Assembly (NCBI RefSeq): GCF_030317205.1
Contig: NZ_JASZYB010000001.1
Span: 2,356,001-2,420,000, forward strand
Direction of reading: 5' to 3'
Source: Variovorax sp. J2L1-78
GTDB taxonomy: Bacteria > Pseudomonadota > Gammaproteobacteria > Burkholderiales > Burkholderiaceae_C
DNA length: 64,000 nucleotides
The notes under the pieces are model-generated. The model was not told the origin of the DNA and did not search any database. It saw nothing but the letters and a program-made list of their open reading frames with translations. The stretch's first letter is position 1. Each line of letters opens with the position of its first letter. This document shows, piece after piece, positions 1-7,769 of this stretch. The position numbers and the translations under genes are program-made.

Positions 1-173
1 AACTTGTAGATGTAGGCCTTGGAGAAACCGATGGTCTTGGCCAGGTCCGAGACGGTGGTCTTTTCGTAGCCGTACTGGCTGAAATGCTCGGTCGCGGCGA
101 CCACGATCTGGTCTCTCACGTCATGGTCGGCCGGGCCGCGTGGTGGCACCGGGGAAGTGATGGCTGGGCTCAT
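1..173 (-). CDS. TetR-family transcriptional regulator (N-terminal part only)
   Basis: The reading frame starts at an ATG at 173 and runs off the left edge of the window, so only the first 57 residues are visible. They contain the TetR helix-turn-helix: a recognisable block around HFSQYGYEKTTVSDLAKTIG followed by FSKAYIYK, preceded by a short Pro-rich leader. The gene is divergent from the outer-membrane efflux lipoprotein gene that starts at 272, the usual arrangement for a TetR repressor controlling an efflux system. The ligand cannot be inferred because the C-terminal domain is outside the window. Confidence 0.85.
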   Translation of the reverse strand, partial: MSPAITSPVPPRGPADHDVRDQIVVAATEHFSQYGYEKTTVSDLAKTIGFSKAYIYK

Positions 174-211
174 GACGGGAGCTTAACTGCACCGGTGTAC
201 TTGAGCAATAA

Positions 212-235
212 GTGACTATATTGTACATTGGTCAC
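212..235. promoter_or_regulatory. Candidate TetR operator between the regulator and efflux gene
   Basis: The 98-bp divergent spacer holds an imperfect inverted repeat, GTGAC at 212-216 and GTCAC at 231-235, with an AT-rich centre containing TTGTAC. It lies just upstream of the efflux gene start and would overlap its promoter. TetR-type repressors usually bind such palindromes. The symmetry outside the 5-bp ends is weak, so this is only a candidate. Confidence 0.35.
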
Positions 236-271
236 ATCGCATCAATGCCTTGTCCGTCCTGGAAGAACACC

Positions 272-1738
272 ATGCTCACACGCACGTCACTCACGCTGGT
301 TGCCGCAGCCTGCCTCCTCGCCGGCTGCGCCGTCGGCCCTGACTATGTCCATCCCGAAACCTCCTTGCCGGACAAGTTTCTCGGCCAGCGTGCCGTCGAC
401 GCGCGGGCGACCGTTGCCGACGCGGACCTGAGCGCGTGGTGGAAGGGGTTTCGCGACCCCCAACTGACGCGCTATGTCGAACGCGCGTTGGCGCAGAACC
501 TCGACCTCGCGCAGGCGTCCGCCCGCGTCGCCCAAGCCAGGGCCGGCCTCGGTGCGGCGAACGCAGCGCTGCTGCCGTCGGGCAATGTCAGCGGACAGGC
601 GGCCCGGGCCTACCAATCCATCGAAACGCCGCTGGGCCAGGTGCTGAACGCGCAGCCCAATTTCGACCGCTACGGCAACGCCTATGAAGCCAACCTCGGC
701 GCGAGCTGGGAGCTGGACCTCTTCGGCGGCCTGCGTCGCGGGCGCGAAGCCGCGCTGGCCGACTACCAGGCGTCCGAGGCGGGCGCGGCCGCCACACGGC
801 TGACCGTCGCGGCGCAGACCGCCGACATCTACATCACCTTGCGCGGCCTGCAAGCCCGCCTGGACGTCGCGCGTCGGCAGGTGAGCACGCAGCAGGATCT
901 GGTGGCCAAGGTCGAGCTGCTCTACGGCAAAGGGCTGGCCGCCGAGCTTCAACTGCGGCAGGCCGAAGGGGCGCTCGCGCAGGTCCGCGCGTCCGTGCCG
1001 GTGCTCGAGGCCGGGCTGGACGCCGCGATGAATGCCCTGGACGTGATGCTGGGCACAGCACCCGGTGCGCATCGCGCGGAACTGGAACAGGCCGGTGCCA
1101 TCCCCGTTGCGCCCCGCATCGATGGCGCCGGGTCGCCCAGCGACCTGCTGCGCCGCCGACCCGACCTGATCGCGGCGGAGCGACGCCTGGCCGCCTCGAA
1201 CGCCCGCATCGGCGTGGCCGTGGCCGAGTACTACCCGAAGTTTTCTCTCAGCGGCATGGTCGGCAGCGCCACCTCGGTGTCCAGTGGCAACCTGTTCAAC
1301 AGCGGCGCGAGCCAGGGCGCGGGCATGCTCGGCCTGCGCTGGCGCCTGTTCGACTTCGGTCGCATCGACGCGCAGATCGACGCCGCCAAAGGACAGGACG
1401 CGGAAATGCTCGCCGCCTACCGGCTGGCTGCGCTGCGTGCCACCGAAGACGTCGAGAACGCGTTCTCCGCACTGGTCAAGCGCGAAGCGCAGACCGTGCT
1501 GCTGACGCAGGGCGAGGCCTCGCTTGGCCGCGCCAGAAGCGCTTCGTTCGCGGCCTACCAGAAAGGCGTCGTCAGCCTGATCGAGGTCCTGCAGGCCGAC
1601 GAGAGCCTGCTGCGTGTGGCCGACGCGAGGGCGCAGGCGCAAACGGAATCGGCACGCGCGGCGGTCAGTGCGTTCAAGGCACTGGGCGGCGGCTGGCAGG
1701 CGGCGCCCGTCGAAGCGGTGGCCATCCGCTCGCAGTGA
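272..1738 (+). CDS. Efflux transporter outer-membrane lipoprotein, NodT/OprM family
   Basis: TolC-like outer-membrane channel of an RND-type tripartite efflux system, 488 residues, the usual family length. The chosen ATG follows a GGAAG ribosome site and gives a lipoprotein signal peptide ending in LLAGC, so the mature protein would be acylated at Cys. CAVGPDYVHPE after the lipobox and the two OEP repeat halves (for example the helices around ALAQNLDLAQASARVAQARA) are family hallmarks. An upstream in-frame start at 212 would bury the signal peptide and is rejected. No membrane-fusion or inner-membrane pump gene follows: the next gene is on the opposite strand. Partners must lie beyond the TetR gene or elsewhere. 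Confidence 0.9.
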   Translation: MLTRTSLTLVAAACLLAGCAVGPDYVHPETSLPDKFLGQRAVDARATVADADLSAWWKGFRDPQLTRYVERALAQNLDLAQASARVAQARAGLGAANAALLPSGNVSGQAARAYQSIETPLGQVLNAQPNFDRYGNAYEANLGASWELDLFGGLRRGREAALADYQASEAGAAATRLTVAAQTADIYITLRGLQARLDVARRQVSTQQDLVAKVELLYGKGLAAELQLRQAEGALAQVRASVPVLEAGLDAAMNALDVMLGTAPGAHRAELEQAGAIPVAPRIDGAGSPSDLLRRRPDLIAAERRLAASNARIGVAVAEYYPKFSLSGMVGSATSVSSGNLFNSGASQGAGMLGLRWRLFDFGRIDAQIDAAKGQDAEMLAAYRLAALRATEDVENAFSALVKREAQTVLLTQGEASLGRARSASFAAYQKGVVSLIEVLQADESLLRVADARAQAQTESARAAVSAFKALGGGWQAAPVEAVAIRSQ

Positions 1739-1765
1739 GCTTCCGGCGTGACCTGCGGCCCGGCA

Positions 1766-1782
1766 GGCGCGCGGTGCGCGCC
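1766..1782. other. GC-rich hairpin between convergent genes
   Basis: GGCGCGC at 1766-1772 and GCGCGCC at 1776-1782 form a perfect 7-bp stem with a 3-nt loop in the 46-bp gap between the efflux gene and the converging glycerate kinase gene. There is no T tract on either side, so it is not a canonical intrinsic terminator. It may still pause or protect transcript ends. Confidence 0.4.
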
Positions 1783-1784
1783 GC

Positions 1785-3131
1785 TCAAAGCATCAGCAAC
1801 GCCCGGAAGTCATTCACGTTGGTGTGCGTCGGCCCCGTGACCAGCAGGTCGCCGATCGCATCGAAGTAGCCGTAGGCGTCGTTGCGGTCGAGGTGGTCGG
1901 CGAGCTTGCGGCCCTGCGCCATGGCGCGCGCCAGCGTGTCGGGCGTGACGAAGGCGCCGGCGTTGTCTTCCACGCCGTCGATGCCGTCGGTGTCGGCCGC
2001 GAGCGCCCACACGTCGGCCTGGCCGGCCAGCGCACCGGCCAGGCCCAGGCAGAACTCGCCGGCGCGCCCGCCGCGGCCCTTGGCCTGGCCGGGCTGGCGC
2101 GGGCGGATCGTCACCGTGGTCTCGCCACCCGACAAAATCACGCAGGGCTTCGCGAAGGGCTCGCCGCGCAGCGCGACCGCGCGGGCCAGCGCGCCATGCA
2201 CCTTGCCGACTTCGCGCGATTCGCCCTCCATCTCGTCGCTCAGGATGTGCGCGTCGATGCCCGCCGCGCGCGCGGCGGCAGCCGCCGCTTCGAGCGACTG
2301 CTGCGGCGTGGCGATGAGGTGCGTGACGTGGCCCTGGAACACGGCGTCGGACGGCTTCGGCGTCTCGAGCGCACTGCTCTCCAGTTGCGCGCGCACGATC
2401 GGCGGTACCGCGATGCCGTAGCGGTCGAGGATCGCCAGCGCGTCGGCGCAGGTGGTGGCATCGGGCACGGTCGGGCCGCTCGCGATGACGGCGGGGTCGT
2501 CGCCCGGCACATCGCTGATGGTGAGCGTGACCACCTGCGCCGGCGCGCAGGCCGCGGCCAGCCGGCCACCCTTGATGCGCGACAGATGCTTGCGCACGCA
2601 GTTCATCTCGCCGATGTGGGCGCCGCTTTCGAGCAGTTGCGTGTTGATGCGCTGCTTGTCTTCGAGCGTCAGCCCCTCGGCCGGCAGCGTGAGCAGCGCC
2701 GAACCGCCGCCGGAGATCAGGCACAGCACCAGGTCGTCGGCGGTAAGGCCTTCGGTCAGCGCCAGGATGCGCTCCGCCGCCTTCAGGCCGGCGGCGTCGG
2801 GCACGGGGTGCGCGGCTTCGACAACCTCGATGCGCGACGCGAGCCCCTCGGGCCGCGGCGGGATGTGGCCGTAGCGCGTGACGACCAGGCCCGACAGCGG
2901 CGCGTCGGCCGGCCACAGCGCCTCGAGCGCCTGCGCCATCGAGCCGCCGGCCTTGCCGGCACCCAGCACCAGCGTGCGGCCCTTGGGCGGCTTCGGCAGG
3001 CACGGGGCCATGCCGGTGAGTGGCAAGGCGCGCGCGACCGCCACGCCATACAGATGCGCGAGGAATTCGCGCGGGGACGTGCGTGCGTCGGGCACGCCGG
3101 ACACTTCGGAAGAGGGGTTCGGTGCGATCAT
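1785..3131 (-). CDS. Glycerate 2-kinase (DUF4147/MOFRL family, GckA/TtuD-like)
   Basis: Predicted to phosphorylate D-glycerate to 2-phosphoglycerate. In this context it would be the exit of glyoxylate released by allantoin breakdown (glyoxylate, tartronate semialdehyde, glycerate). The 448-residue protein has the N-terminal DUF4147 part with LVLGAGKAGGSMAQALE near residue 50 and LISGGGSALLTLPAEG in the middle, and a C-terminal MOFRL domain with ILSGGETTVTIR and AADTDGIDGVEDNAGA. The ATG at 3131 is preferred because a GGAG site sits a few bases upstream; an in-frame GTG at 3146 would put that site inside the gene. Older databases name this family hydroxypyruvate reductase TtuD. It is divergent from the 8-oxoguanine deaminase gene with only 38 bp between starts. 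Confidence 0.85.
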   Translation of the reverse strand: MIAPNPSSEVSGVPDARTSPREFLAHLYGVAVARALPLTGMAPCLPKPPKGRTLVLGAGKAGGSMAQALEALWPADAPLSGLVVTRYGHIPPRPEGLASRIEVVEAAHPVPDAAGLKAAERILALTEGLTADDLVLCLISGGGSALLTLPAEGLTLEDKQRINTQLLESGAHIGEMNCVRKHLSRIKGGRLAAACAPAQVVTLTISDVPGDDPAVIASGPTVPDATTCADALAILDRYGIAVPPIVRAQLESSALETPKPSDAVFQGHVTHLIATPQQSLEAAAAAARAAGIDAHILSDEMEGESREVGKVHGALARAVALRGEPFAKPCVILSGGETTVTIRPRQPGQAKGRGGRAGEFCLGLAGALAGQADVWALAADTDGIDGVEDNAGAFVTPDTLARAMAQGRKLADHLDRNDAYGYFDAIGDLLVTGPTHTNVNDFRALLML

Positions 3132-3169
3132 TTGCGTTGTCTCCACGCTCTATTCTGTCTGCTCGCGCC

Positions 3170-4561
3170 ATGACCTCCCTGCTGATCCGCAACGCGGCCT
3201 GCGTCGCCACCTTCGACGACGCGCGCACCGAGTGGCGCGATGCCTCGGTCTTCGTGCGCGAGAACCGCATCGAGGCGATCGGCCCGGCGGTCGATCTGCC
3301 GCAGAGTGCCGACGAGGTGATCGACGCGCGCGGCCATCTCGTCGTGCCGGGGCTGGTGAACACGCACCACCACATGTACCAGTCGCTCACGCGGGCCATT
3401 CCTGCGGTGCAGGATGCGGAGCTGTTCTCGTGGTTGCGCGGCCTGTACCCGATCTGGTCGGGGCTCACGCCGGAGATGGTGCACGTGTCGACCCAGGTCG
3501 CCATGGCCGAGCTGCTGCTGTCGGGCTGCACCACCAGCAGCGACCACCTCTACATCTACCCCAACGGCGTGCGGCTGGACGACAGCATCGACGCGGCACG
3601 CGAGATCGGGATGCGCTTCGTGGCGACGCGCGGGAGCATGAGCGTCGGCGCCTCGCAAGGCGGCCTACCGCCGGACCGCGTGGTCGAGCGCGAGGACACC
3701 ATCCTCGCCGACACCCAACGCCTGATCGAAACGCACCACGACGCCGCGCACGGCGCGATGGTGAACGTGGCGGTGGCGCCCTGCTCGCCCTTCAGCGTGA
3801 GCCGCGACCTGATGCGTGAATCGGCCGTGCTCGCGCGGTCGTTCAAAGGACTCGGCGTGCGGCTGCACACCCACCTGGCCGAGAACGACCACGACATCGC
3901 CTACAGCCGCGAGAAGTTCAACTGCACGCCCACCGAATACGCGCAGGACCTCGGCTGGCTCGGTCCTGACGTGTGGCACGCGCACTGCGTGAAGCTCGAC
4001 GCCGCCGGCATCGCGCTCTTCGCGAAGACGAAGACCGGGGTGGCGCACTGCCCCTGCAGCAACATGCGGCTGGCCTCGGGCATCGCGCCCATCCGTCGCA
4101 TGCTCGACGCCGGCGTGCCGGTCGGCCTGGGCGTGGATGGCAGCGCGAGCAACGACGGCGCACACATGGTGAACGAGGCGCGGCAGGCGTTGTTGCTGGC
4201 GCGGGTGGGTCGGTCGCTCGAACCCTTCGGTTGCGATCACGGTCCATCGGAAATGACAGCACGCGACGCGCTCGCCGTTGCCACCCACGGCGGCGCCGAG
4301 GTGCTGGGCCGAACCGACATCGGCCACCTCGCGCCAGGCATGTGCGCCGACCTGGCGCTGTTCGACCTGAACACCGTCGCCTTCGCAGGCGGCGCGGTGC
4401 ACGACCCGGTGGCGAGCCTGCTGCTGTGCGCCAGCCCGCAGGCGGCGTATACGGTGGTCAATGGGCGGGTGGTGGTGCGCGAGGGGCGACTCGCCACGGT
4501 GGATCTCGGCCCACTGGTCGAACGGCACAACCGTTTGGCGAGGCTTCTGGCTGCAGTCTGA
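3170..4561 (+). CDS. 8-oxoguanine deaminase (amidohydrolase superfamily)
   Basis: Zinc-dependent hydrolase of the ATZ/TRZ-like branch, 463 residues, predicted to convert 8-oxoguanine to urate plus ammonia, feeding the urate pathway encoded next door. Visible metal and active-site motifs are NTHHHMYQS at residues 64-72, HTHLAEN, HAHCVKL, HCPCSNMRLASG and GVDGSASND. The NTHHH motif followed by SLTRA is typical of 8-oxoguanine deaminases and related hydroxyatrazine hydrolases, so s-triazine or isocytosine activity is the main alternative. The start at 3170 is the first ATG after the divergent glycerate kinase promoter and leaves a normal family N-terminus. Its 3' end faces puuD across a repeat-rich spacer. 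Confidence 0.85.
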   Translation: MTSLLIRNAACVATFDDARTEWRDASVFVRENRIEAIGPAVDLPQSADEVIDARGHLVVPGLVNTHHHMYQSLTRAIPAVQDAELFSWLRGLYPIWSGLTPEMVHVSTQVAMAELLLSGCTTSSDHLYIYPNGVRLDDSIDAAREIGMRFVATRGSMSVGASQGGLPPDRVVEREDTILADTQRLIETHHDAAHGAMVNVAVAPCSPFSVSRDLMRESAVLARSFKGLGVRLHTHLAENDHDIAYSREKFNCTPTEYAQDLGWLGPDVWHAHCVKLDAAGIALFAKTKTGVAHCPCSNMRLASGIAPIRRMLDAGVPVGLGVDGSASNDGAHMVNEARQALLLARVGRSLEPFGCDHGPSEMTARDALAVATHGGAEVLGRTDIGHLAPGMCADLALFDLNTVAFAGGAVHDPVASLLLCASPQAAYTVVNGRVVVREGRLATVDLGPLVERHNRLARLLAAV

Positions 4562-4593
4562 GCAGATGTCGGCGCACTGAGGTCTCGCAGCGG

Positions 4594-4685
4594 GCGCATG
4601 CCGGTGGGGTGCACTGCTTCGTTCGTGTCCCCCGCCTTCGGCTCCTCCTTGACCTCACTGCGCAGTACACCCCACCGGCCTGCGC
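4594..4685 (-). repeat. Hairpin-armed repeat element, copy 1
   Basis: Arms at 4594-4617 and 4662-4685 form a 24-bp inverted repeat with two mismatches (inner 17 bp: CCGGTGGGGTGCACTGC). The 44-nt interior, read on the minus strand, is a purine-rich core containing AAGGAGGAGCCG and AGGCGGGGGACA. The same core appears at 4760-4800 on the plus strand. The inner arm mismatch is C/A on the plus strand but a G/U wobble on the minus strand, the strand on which the core is in standard orientation. The element lies in the 287-bp gap between convergent genes. Confidence 0.7.
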
Positions 4686-4741
4686 CTGGACGCGGTCGTG
4701 GTTGATCTCGGGCTGAACGACACGGCGCGTCCAAGGCCGAG

Positions 4742-4819
4742 GGTGGTGGGTGACCCCTGCAGCGAAATAAAGGAGGAGCCGCAGGCGGGGGACATTCGCG
4801 GAAGGGGTTACCCGCCGCC
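4742..4819 (+). repeat. Hairpin-armed repeat element, copy 2
   Basis: Second copy, in inverted orientation to copy 1. The core at about 4760-4793 shares AAGGAGGAGCCG and AGGCGGGGGACA with it. Its own arms are unrelated in sequence but again complementary: GGTGGTGGGTGACCCCT at 4742-4758 pairs with AGGGGTTACCCGCCGCC at 4803-4819, using G-U wobbles at three positions on the plus strand. A conserved core with different but self-complementary arms suggests a structured RNA or a REP-like element. It could end or protect the converging transcripts. Confidence 0.65.
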
Positions 4820-4848
4820 CTCGAGCCCGCCACGTGCGTCGGACCAGG

Positions 4849-6054
4849 CTATTGCGTCTTCGCGCCCGCCTCGAACCAACGCCCGATCAGCGCCCGCTCC
4901 GCATCCGTGATGCCCGTGGCGTTGTTCATCGGCATGATCTTCGTCACCACCACCTGCTGGTAGACCGCTTGTGCATGCGCAGCCACCTGGTCGGGCGTGT
5001 CGAGCCGCACGTTCTTCATCTGCACGGCCGCGCCGTGGCACAGGTAGCAGCGTTGCTCGAGCACCTTCTGCACGTCGCCAAACGCGACCTTCGGTACCAC
5101 CGCGCCAGGCGCCGGCGCCACCACGGGTTCGGGCTTCATCCAGACGATGGTCAGGCCGAGCACGGCAATGCCGACCATCGCGTAAGGCAGCGGGTTCTTC
5201 GCGTTGCCCAGTTTGAAGCGATGCCGCACCACGAAGAACTGCCGGATGGCCGCGCCGCCGAGCATGATCAGCAGCAGCACGATCCAGTTGTACTTGTGGG
5301 TGTAGGTGAAGCTGTAGTGGTTGCTCAGCATCGCGAACAGCACCGGCAGCGTGAAGTAGGTGTTGTGCACGCTGCGCTGCTTGCCGCGCTGGCCGTGGAT
5401 CGGGTTGACCGGCTTGCCCTGGCGCATGAGCGCCACGTTCTCGCGCTGGCCCGGGATGATCCAGAAGAACACGTTGCCGCTCATGGTCGTGGCCATCATG
5501 GCGCCGACCAGCAGGAAGGCAGCGCGGCCGGCGAACCAGTGGCAGGCCAGCCAGGCCGCGAAGGCCACGAAGACGGCGACGAGCACGCCGACGATCGCGT
5601 CACCGTGCTTGCGGCGCCCGAAGATCTGGCAGATGCCGTCGTAGACGATCCAGAACACGACGAAGAAGGCCAGCGCAACGCTGATGGCCGCGCCGGGCTG
5701 CCAGTCCATCTTCGACTTGTCGATGAGGTACGTGCTGGCATTCCACAGGTACGACATCGTGAAGAGCGCGAAGCCGGTGAGCCAGGTGGAATAGCTCTCC
5801 CAATATGACCAGTGCAGATGGTCGGGCAGCTTCTTGGGCGCCAGGCCGTACTTCTGCATGTTGTAGAAGCCGCCGCCGTGCACCGCCCATTGCTCGCCGC
5901 CCACACCCTTGTCGAGCGACTCGGCGTCCTGCGGTTTTTCGAGGCTGTTGTCCAGCATCACGAAGTAGAAGGAGGCGCCGATCCAGGCGACCGCAGTGAT
6001 GACGTGGACCCAGCGCAGCAGCAGGTTGGCCCAGTCGAGGTAGTAGCTTTCCAT
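4849..6054 (-). CDS. puuD: Membrane urate hydroxylase (PuuD-type, cytochrome c-containing urate oxidase)
   Basis: Integral-membrane enzyme that hydroxylates urate to 5-hydroxyisourate and passes electrons to a fused cytochrome c rather than to oxygen as in cofactor-free uricase. The 401-residue protein begins MESYYLDWANLLLRW, has about eight hydrophobic segments in the first 310 residues (HVITAVAWIGASFYF, AAISVALAFFVVFWIV and others), and ends with a c-type haem motif CYLCH at 336-340 and an IMPMNN segment near 373-378 offering the distal Met. The ATG at 6054 gives the family N-terminus; the frame is open further upstream but without family sequence. It converges on the 8-oxoguanine deaminase gene. 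A palindrome resembling the one in front of hiuH/gntR lies upstream. Confidence 0.9.
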   Translation of the reverse strand: MESYYLDWANLLLRWVHVITAVAWIGASFYFVMLDNSLEKPQDAESLDKGVGGEQWAVHGGGFYNMQKYGLAPKKLPDHLHWSYWESYSTWLTGFALFTMSYLWNASTYLIDKSKMDWQPGAAISVALAFFVVFWIVYDGICQIFGRRKHGDAIVGVLVAVFVAFAAWLACHWFAGRAAFLLVGAMMATTMSGNVFFWIIPGQRENVALMRQGKPVNPIHGQRGKQRSVHNTYFTLPVLFAMLSNHYSFTYTHKYNWIVLLLIMLGGAAIRQFFVVRHRFKLGNAKNPLPYAMVGIAVLGLTIVWMKPEPVVAPAPGAVVPKVAFGDVQKVLEQRCYLCHGAAVQMKNVRLDTPDQVAAHAQAVYQQVVVTKIMPMNNATGITDAERALIGRWFEAGAKTQ

Positions 6055-6191
6055 GCTCAACCTTGTCGGCGCGTGGGAGCGCCTTGTCGTTTTGGCCTGC
6101 TCACCACCGCGGGCGCTGTAAGCAGAAGAAGAGCCGCGAACGCAGATCCTGAATAGGACCTGGCTCCGCTGCGGCATGGAGTTGTGAACCG

Positions 6192-6205
6192 AAGTGTATG
6201 CACTT
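6192..6205. promoter_or_regulatory. Candidate GntR operator upstream of puuD
   Basis: AAGTGTATGCACTT is a near-perfect palindrome (12 of 14 positions) in the 174-bp gap upstream of puuD, about 140 bp from its start and just past the 3' end of xdhC. It shares AAGTGTAT-CA with AAGTGTATACAGTT between hiuH and the GntR gene. That both urate-pathway promoters carry the motif suggests control by the GntR/FadR regulator encoded at 8210. The distance from puuD implies a long leader or a more distant promoter. Confidence 0.45.
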
Positions 6206-6228
6206 TATCGGCCTTGGGGCCGTCATCG

Positions 6229-7041
6229 TCAGTCGCTGTCGATCGATTGCAACAACTGTGCCGCCACCGCGACGGCGATCACCTCCGGCTCCTTGCCGCC
6301 GATGCCGGGCACGCCGATCGGGCAGGTGATGCGGGCGAGTTCCGCCTGCGAAAAGCCGCGTGCCTCCAGCCGATGGCGAAACGTTGCCCATTTGGTCTTG
6401 CTGCCGATCAGGCCGACGTAGGGCAGGTCGCCGCGCTGGCGCAGCCGCTGCAGGCAGGCGATGACGATGTCGAGGTCCTCGGCATGGCTGAAGCTCATGA
6501 TCAGCACGCGCGAGCCGGGGGCCAGGCTGTTCACGGCCGATTGCACCGGCTCGGAATGCTCGGTCTCGACCTGTGCAGGCACGGCAGGCGGAAACACGCC
6601 TTCGCGGCTGTCGATCCAGCGCACCGCGAAGGGCAGCGTCGCGAGCAGCCGCGCCAGCGCCGCGCCCACATGCCCGCCACCGAAGAGCGCCACCGGCTTC
6701 AGGTGCGCACCGAGTTCGTCACGCAGAGCGGCTGCATCGGCGGCATCGATGCGGCGAAAGCGCAGGAACACCACGCCGCCGCAGCACTGCCCCAGACTCG
6801 GCCCCAACGGGTAGCGCCGCACGCCGTCGATCGGCCCGCCGCCATCGAGCCAGGCACGCGCTTCCCGCACCGCCTGGAATTCGAGCTGGCCGCCACCGAT
6901 GGTGCCGGTCAGCGCATCGGGCCAGACGGCCATCCAGGTGCCGGCCTCACGCGGTACGGAGCCCTCGGTCGCCCCCACGCGCACCAGCACGCCCGGGCCG
7001 AGGCGGAGCCGATGCAGCAGGTCGTCGAGGACAGGGTTCAT
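6229..7041 (-). CDS. xdhC: Xanthine dehydrogenase accessory protein XdhC
   Basis: Molybdenum-cofactor sulfuration and insertion chaperone for xanthine dehydrogenase, 270 residues. Seen: an N-terminal XdhC domain with VRVGATEGSVPREAGTWM and GTIGGGQLEFQA, the paired cysteines in LGQCCGG, and a C-terminal Rossmann-like domain with VALFGGGHVGAALA and YVGLIGSKTKW. The ATG at 7041 begins MNPVLDDLLHRL, a normal XdhC start. The structural genes xdhA and xdhB are not in this window, so the enzyme served is encoded elsewhere. Its place beside urate and hydroxyisourate genes fits a purine catabolism cluster. It is divergent from a small lipoprotein gene. Confidence 0.9.
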   Translation of the reverse strand: MNPVLDDLLHRLRLGPGVLVRVGATEGSVPREAGTWMAVWPDALTGTIGGGQLEFQAVREARAWLDGGGPIDGVRRYPLGPSLGQCCGGVVFLRFRRIDAADAAALRDELGAHLKPVALFGGGHVGAALARLLATLPFAVRWIDSREGVFPPAVPAQVETEHSEPVQSAVNSLAPGSRVLIMSFSHAEDLDIVIACLQRLRQRGDLPYVGLIGSKTKWATFRHRLEARGFSQAELARITCPIGVPGIGGKEPEVIAVAVAAQLLQSIDSD

Positions 7042-7110
7042 GCCGTCGATTGTCCCGCGGGATGACGCCCGGTTACCGGGCACCGCCGTATGCACGGTAT
7101 AACCCCGGCG

Positions 7111-7623
7111 ATGATTCGCAGCCCTTCACCGCGCCGTCTCGCCCTCGCCGGCGCCCTGTTCGCCACCCTGTGGCTCGCCGGCTGCGGCAGCAGCCCGACG
7201 GCGCCCATCACCCAGCCGGTGCCCGGCCAGCTCAGCGGTGCGACGCCGGACCCGGGGCCGGCCACCCGCACCGTGCCCCGCGCATCGACCGCGGCCAACC
7301 CGCGCGACTACCGCAAGGACGCGGCGCGCCACATCTACGACGCCAACAAGGAACGCATCTACGGCGGCAAGCTGCCCGCGCTGCTCTATGCGGTCGGCAC
7401 GCTGCAGGTCAACCTGGATGCCCACGGCAAGGTGCTGTCGATGCACTGGATGCGTGCGCCGAAGCACGCCCCGGAAGTCATCGCGGAGATCGAGCGCACG
7501 GTGCTCGAAGCCTCGCCCTTCCCGGCCGCCACGCAGCTCGGCCGCGTGACCTGGACCGACACCTGGCTCTGGGACAGGGGCGGCCACTTCCAGCTCGACA
7601 CGCTCAGCGAAGGCCAACTTTGA
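7111..7623 (+). CDS. Small lipoprotein with TonB-C-like domain, function unknown
   Basis: A 170-residue protein from the ATG at 7111 (an ATG at 7090 in the same frame is possible). It has a lipoprotein signal peptide ending in LWLAGC and a Pro/Thr-rich linker. The C-terminal half includes LPALLYAVGTLQVNLDAHGKV and SPFPAATQLGRVTWTDTW. That pattern of a beta-rich domain with an acidic helix resembles the TonB C-terminal fold seen in many small periplasmic proteins, but this is a judgement from pattern, not a clear family hit. Nothing ties it to purine metabolism except position. The 113-bp repeat begins at its stop codon. Confidence 0.75.
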   Translation: MIRSPSPRRLALAGALFATLWLAGCGSSPTAPITQPVPGQLSGATPDPGPATRTVPRASTAANPRDYRKDAARHIYDANKERIYGGKLPALLYAVGTLQVNLDAHGKVLSMHWMRAPKHAPEVIAEIERTVLEASPFPAATQLGRVTWTDTWLWDRGGHFQLDTLSEGQL

Positions 7624-7735
7624 CCCACCCCCGATGCGGCGCACTGCGTGTCGCCGCCTCCCCCTCAAGGGGGCGGCATCAGCGGCCTGGCAAAGCCAGT
7701 TCCGCGATGCCCCTGGTCCTGGCCGCAACGGTTTC
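7623..7735 (+). repeat. 113-bp structured repeat element, copy A
   Basis: Begins at the last base of the lipoprotein stop codon. Three hairpins in series: GCGGCG 7636-7641 with CGCCGC 7652-7657; CCCCCTCAAGGGGG at 7660-7673; and an outer stem GGCATC 7675-7680 with GATGCC 7706-7711 enclosing CTGGC AAA GCCAG at 7687-7699. A second copy of identical length lies at 51247-51359 on the minus strand, again shortly after a stop codon. The two are almost identical over the first 50 bases and differ in the third hairpin by paired changes that keep the stem. Confidence 0.85.
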
Positions 7736-7769
7736 GACCGCAACAAGCCGAATGGGCAGATGAATCTTT

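Noticed and set aside
287..1642. 451-codon frame opposite the efflux lipoprotein gene
   Set aside because: Shadow frame without start context or domain; the plus-strand gene has a lipobox and family motifs.
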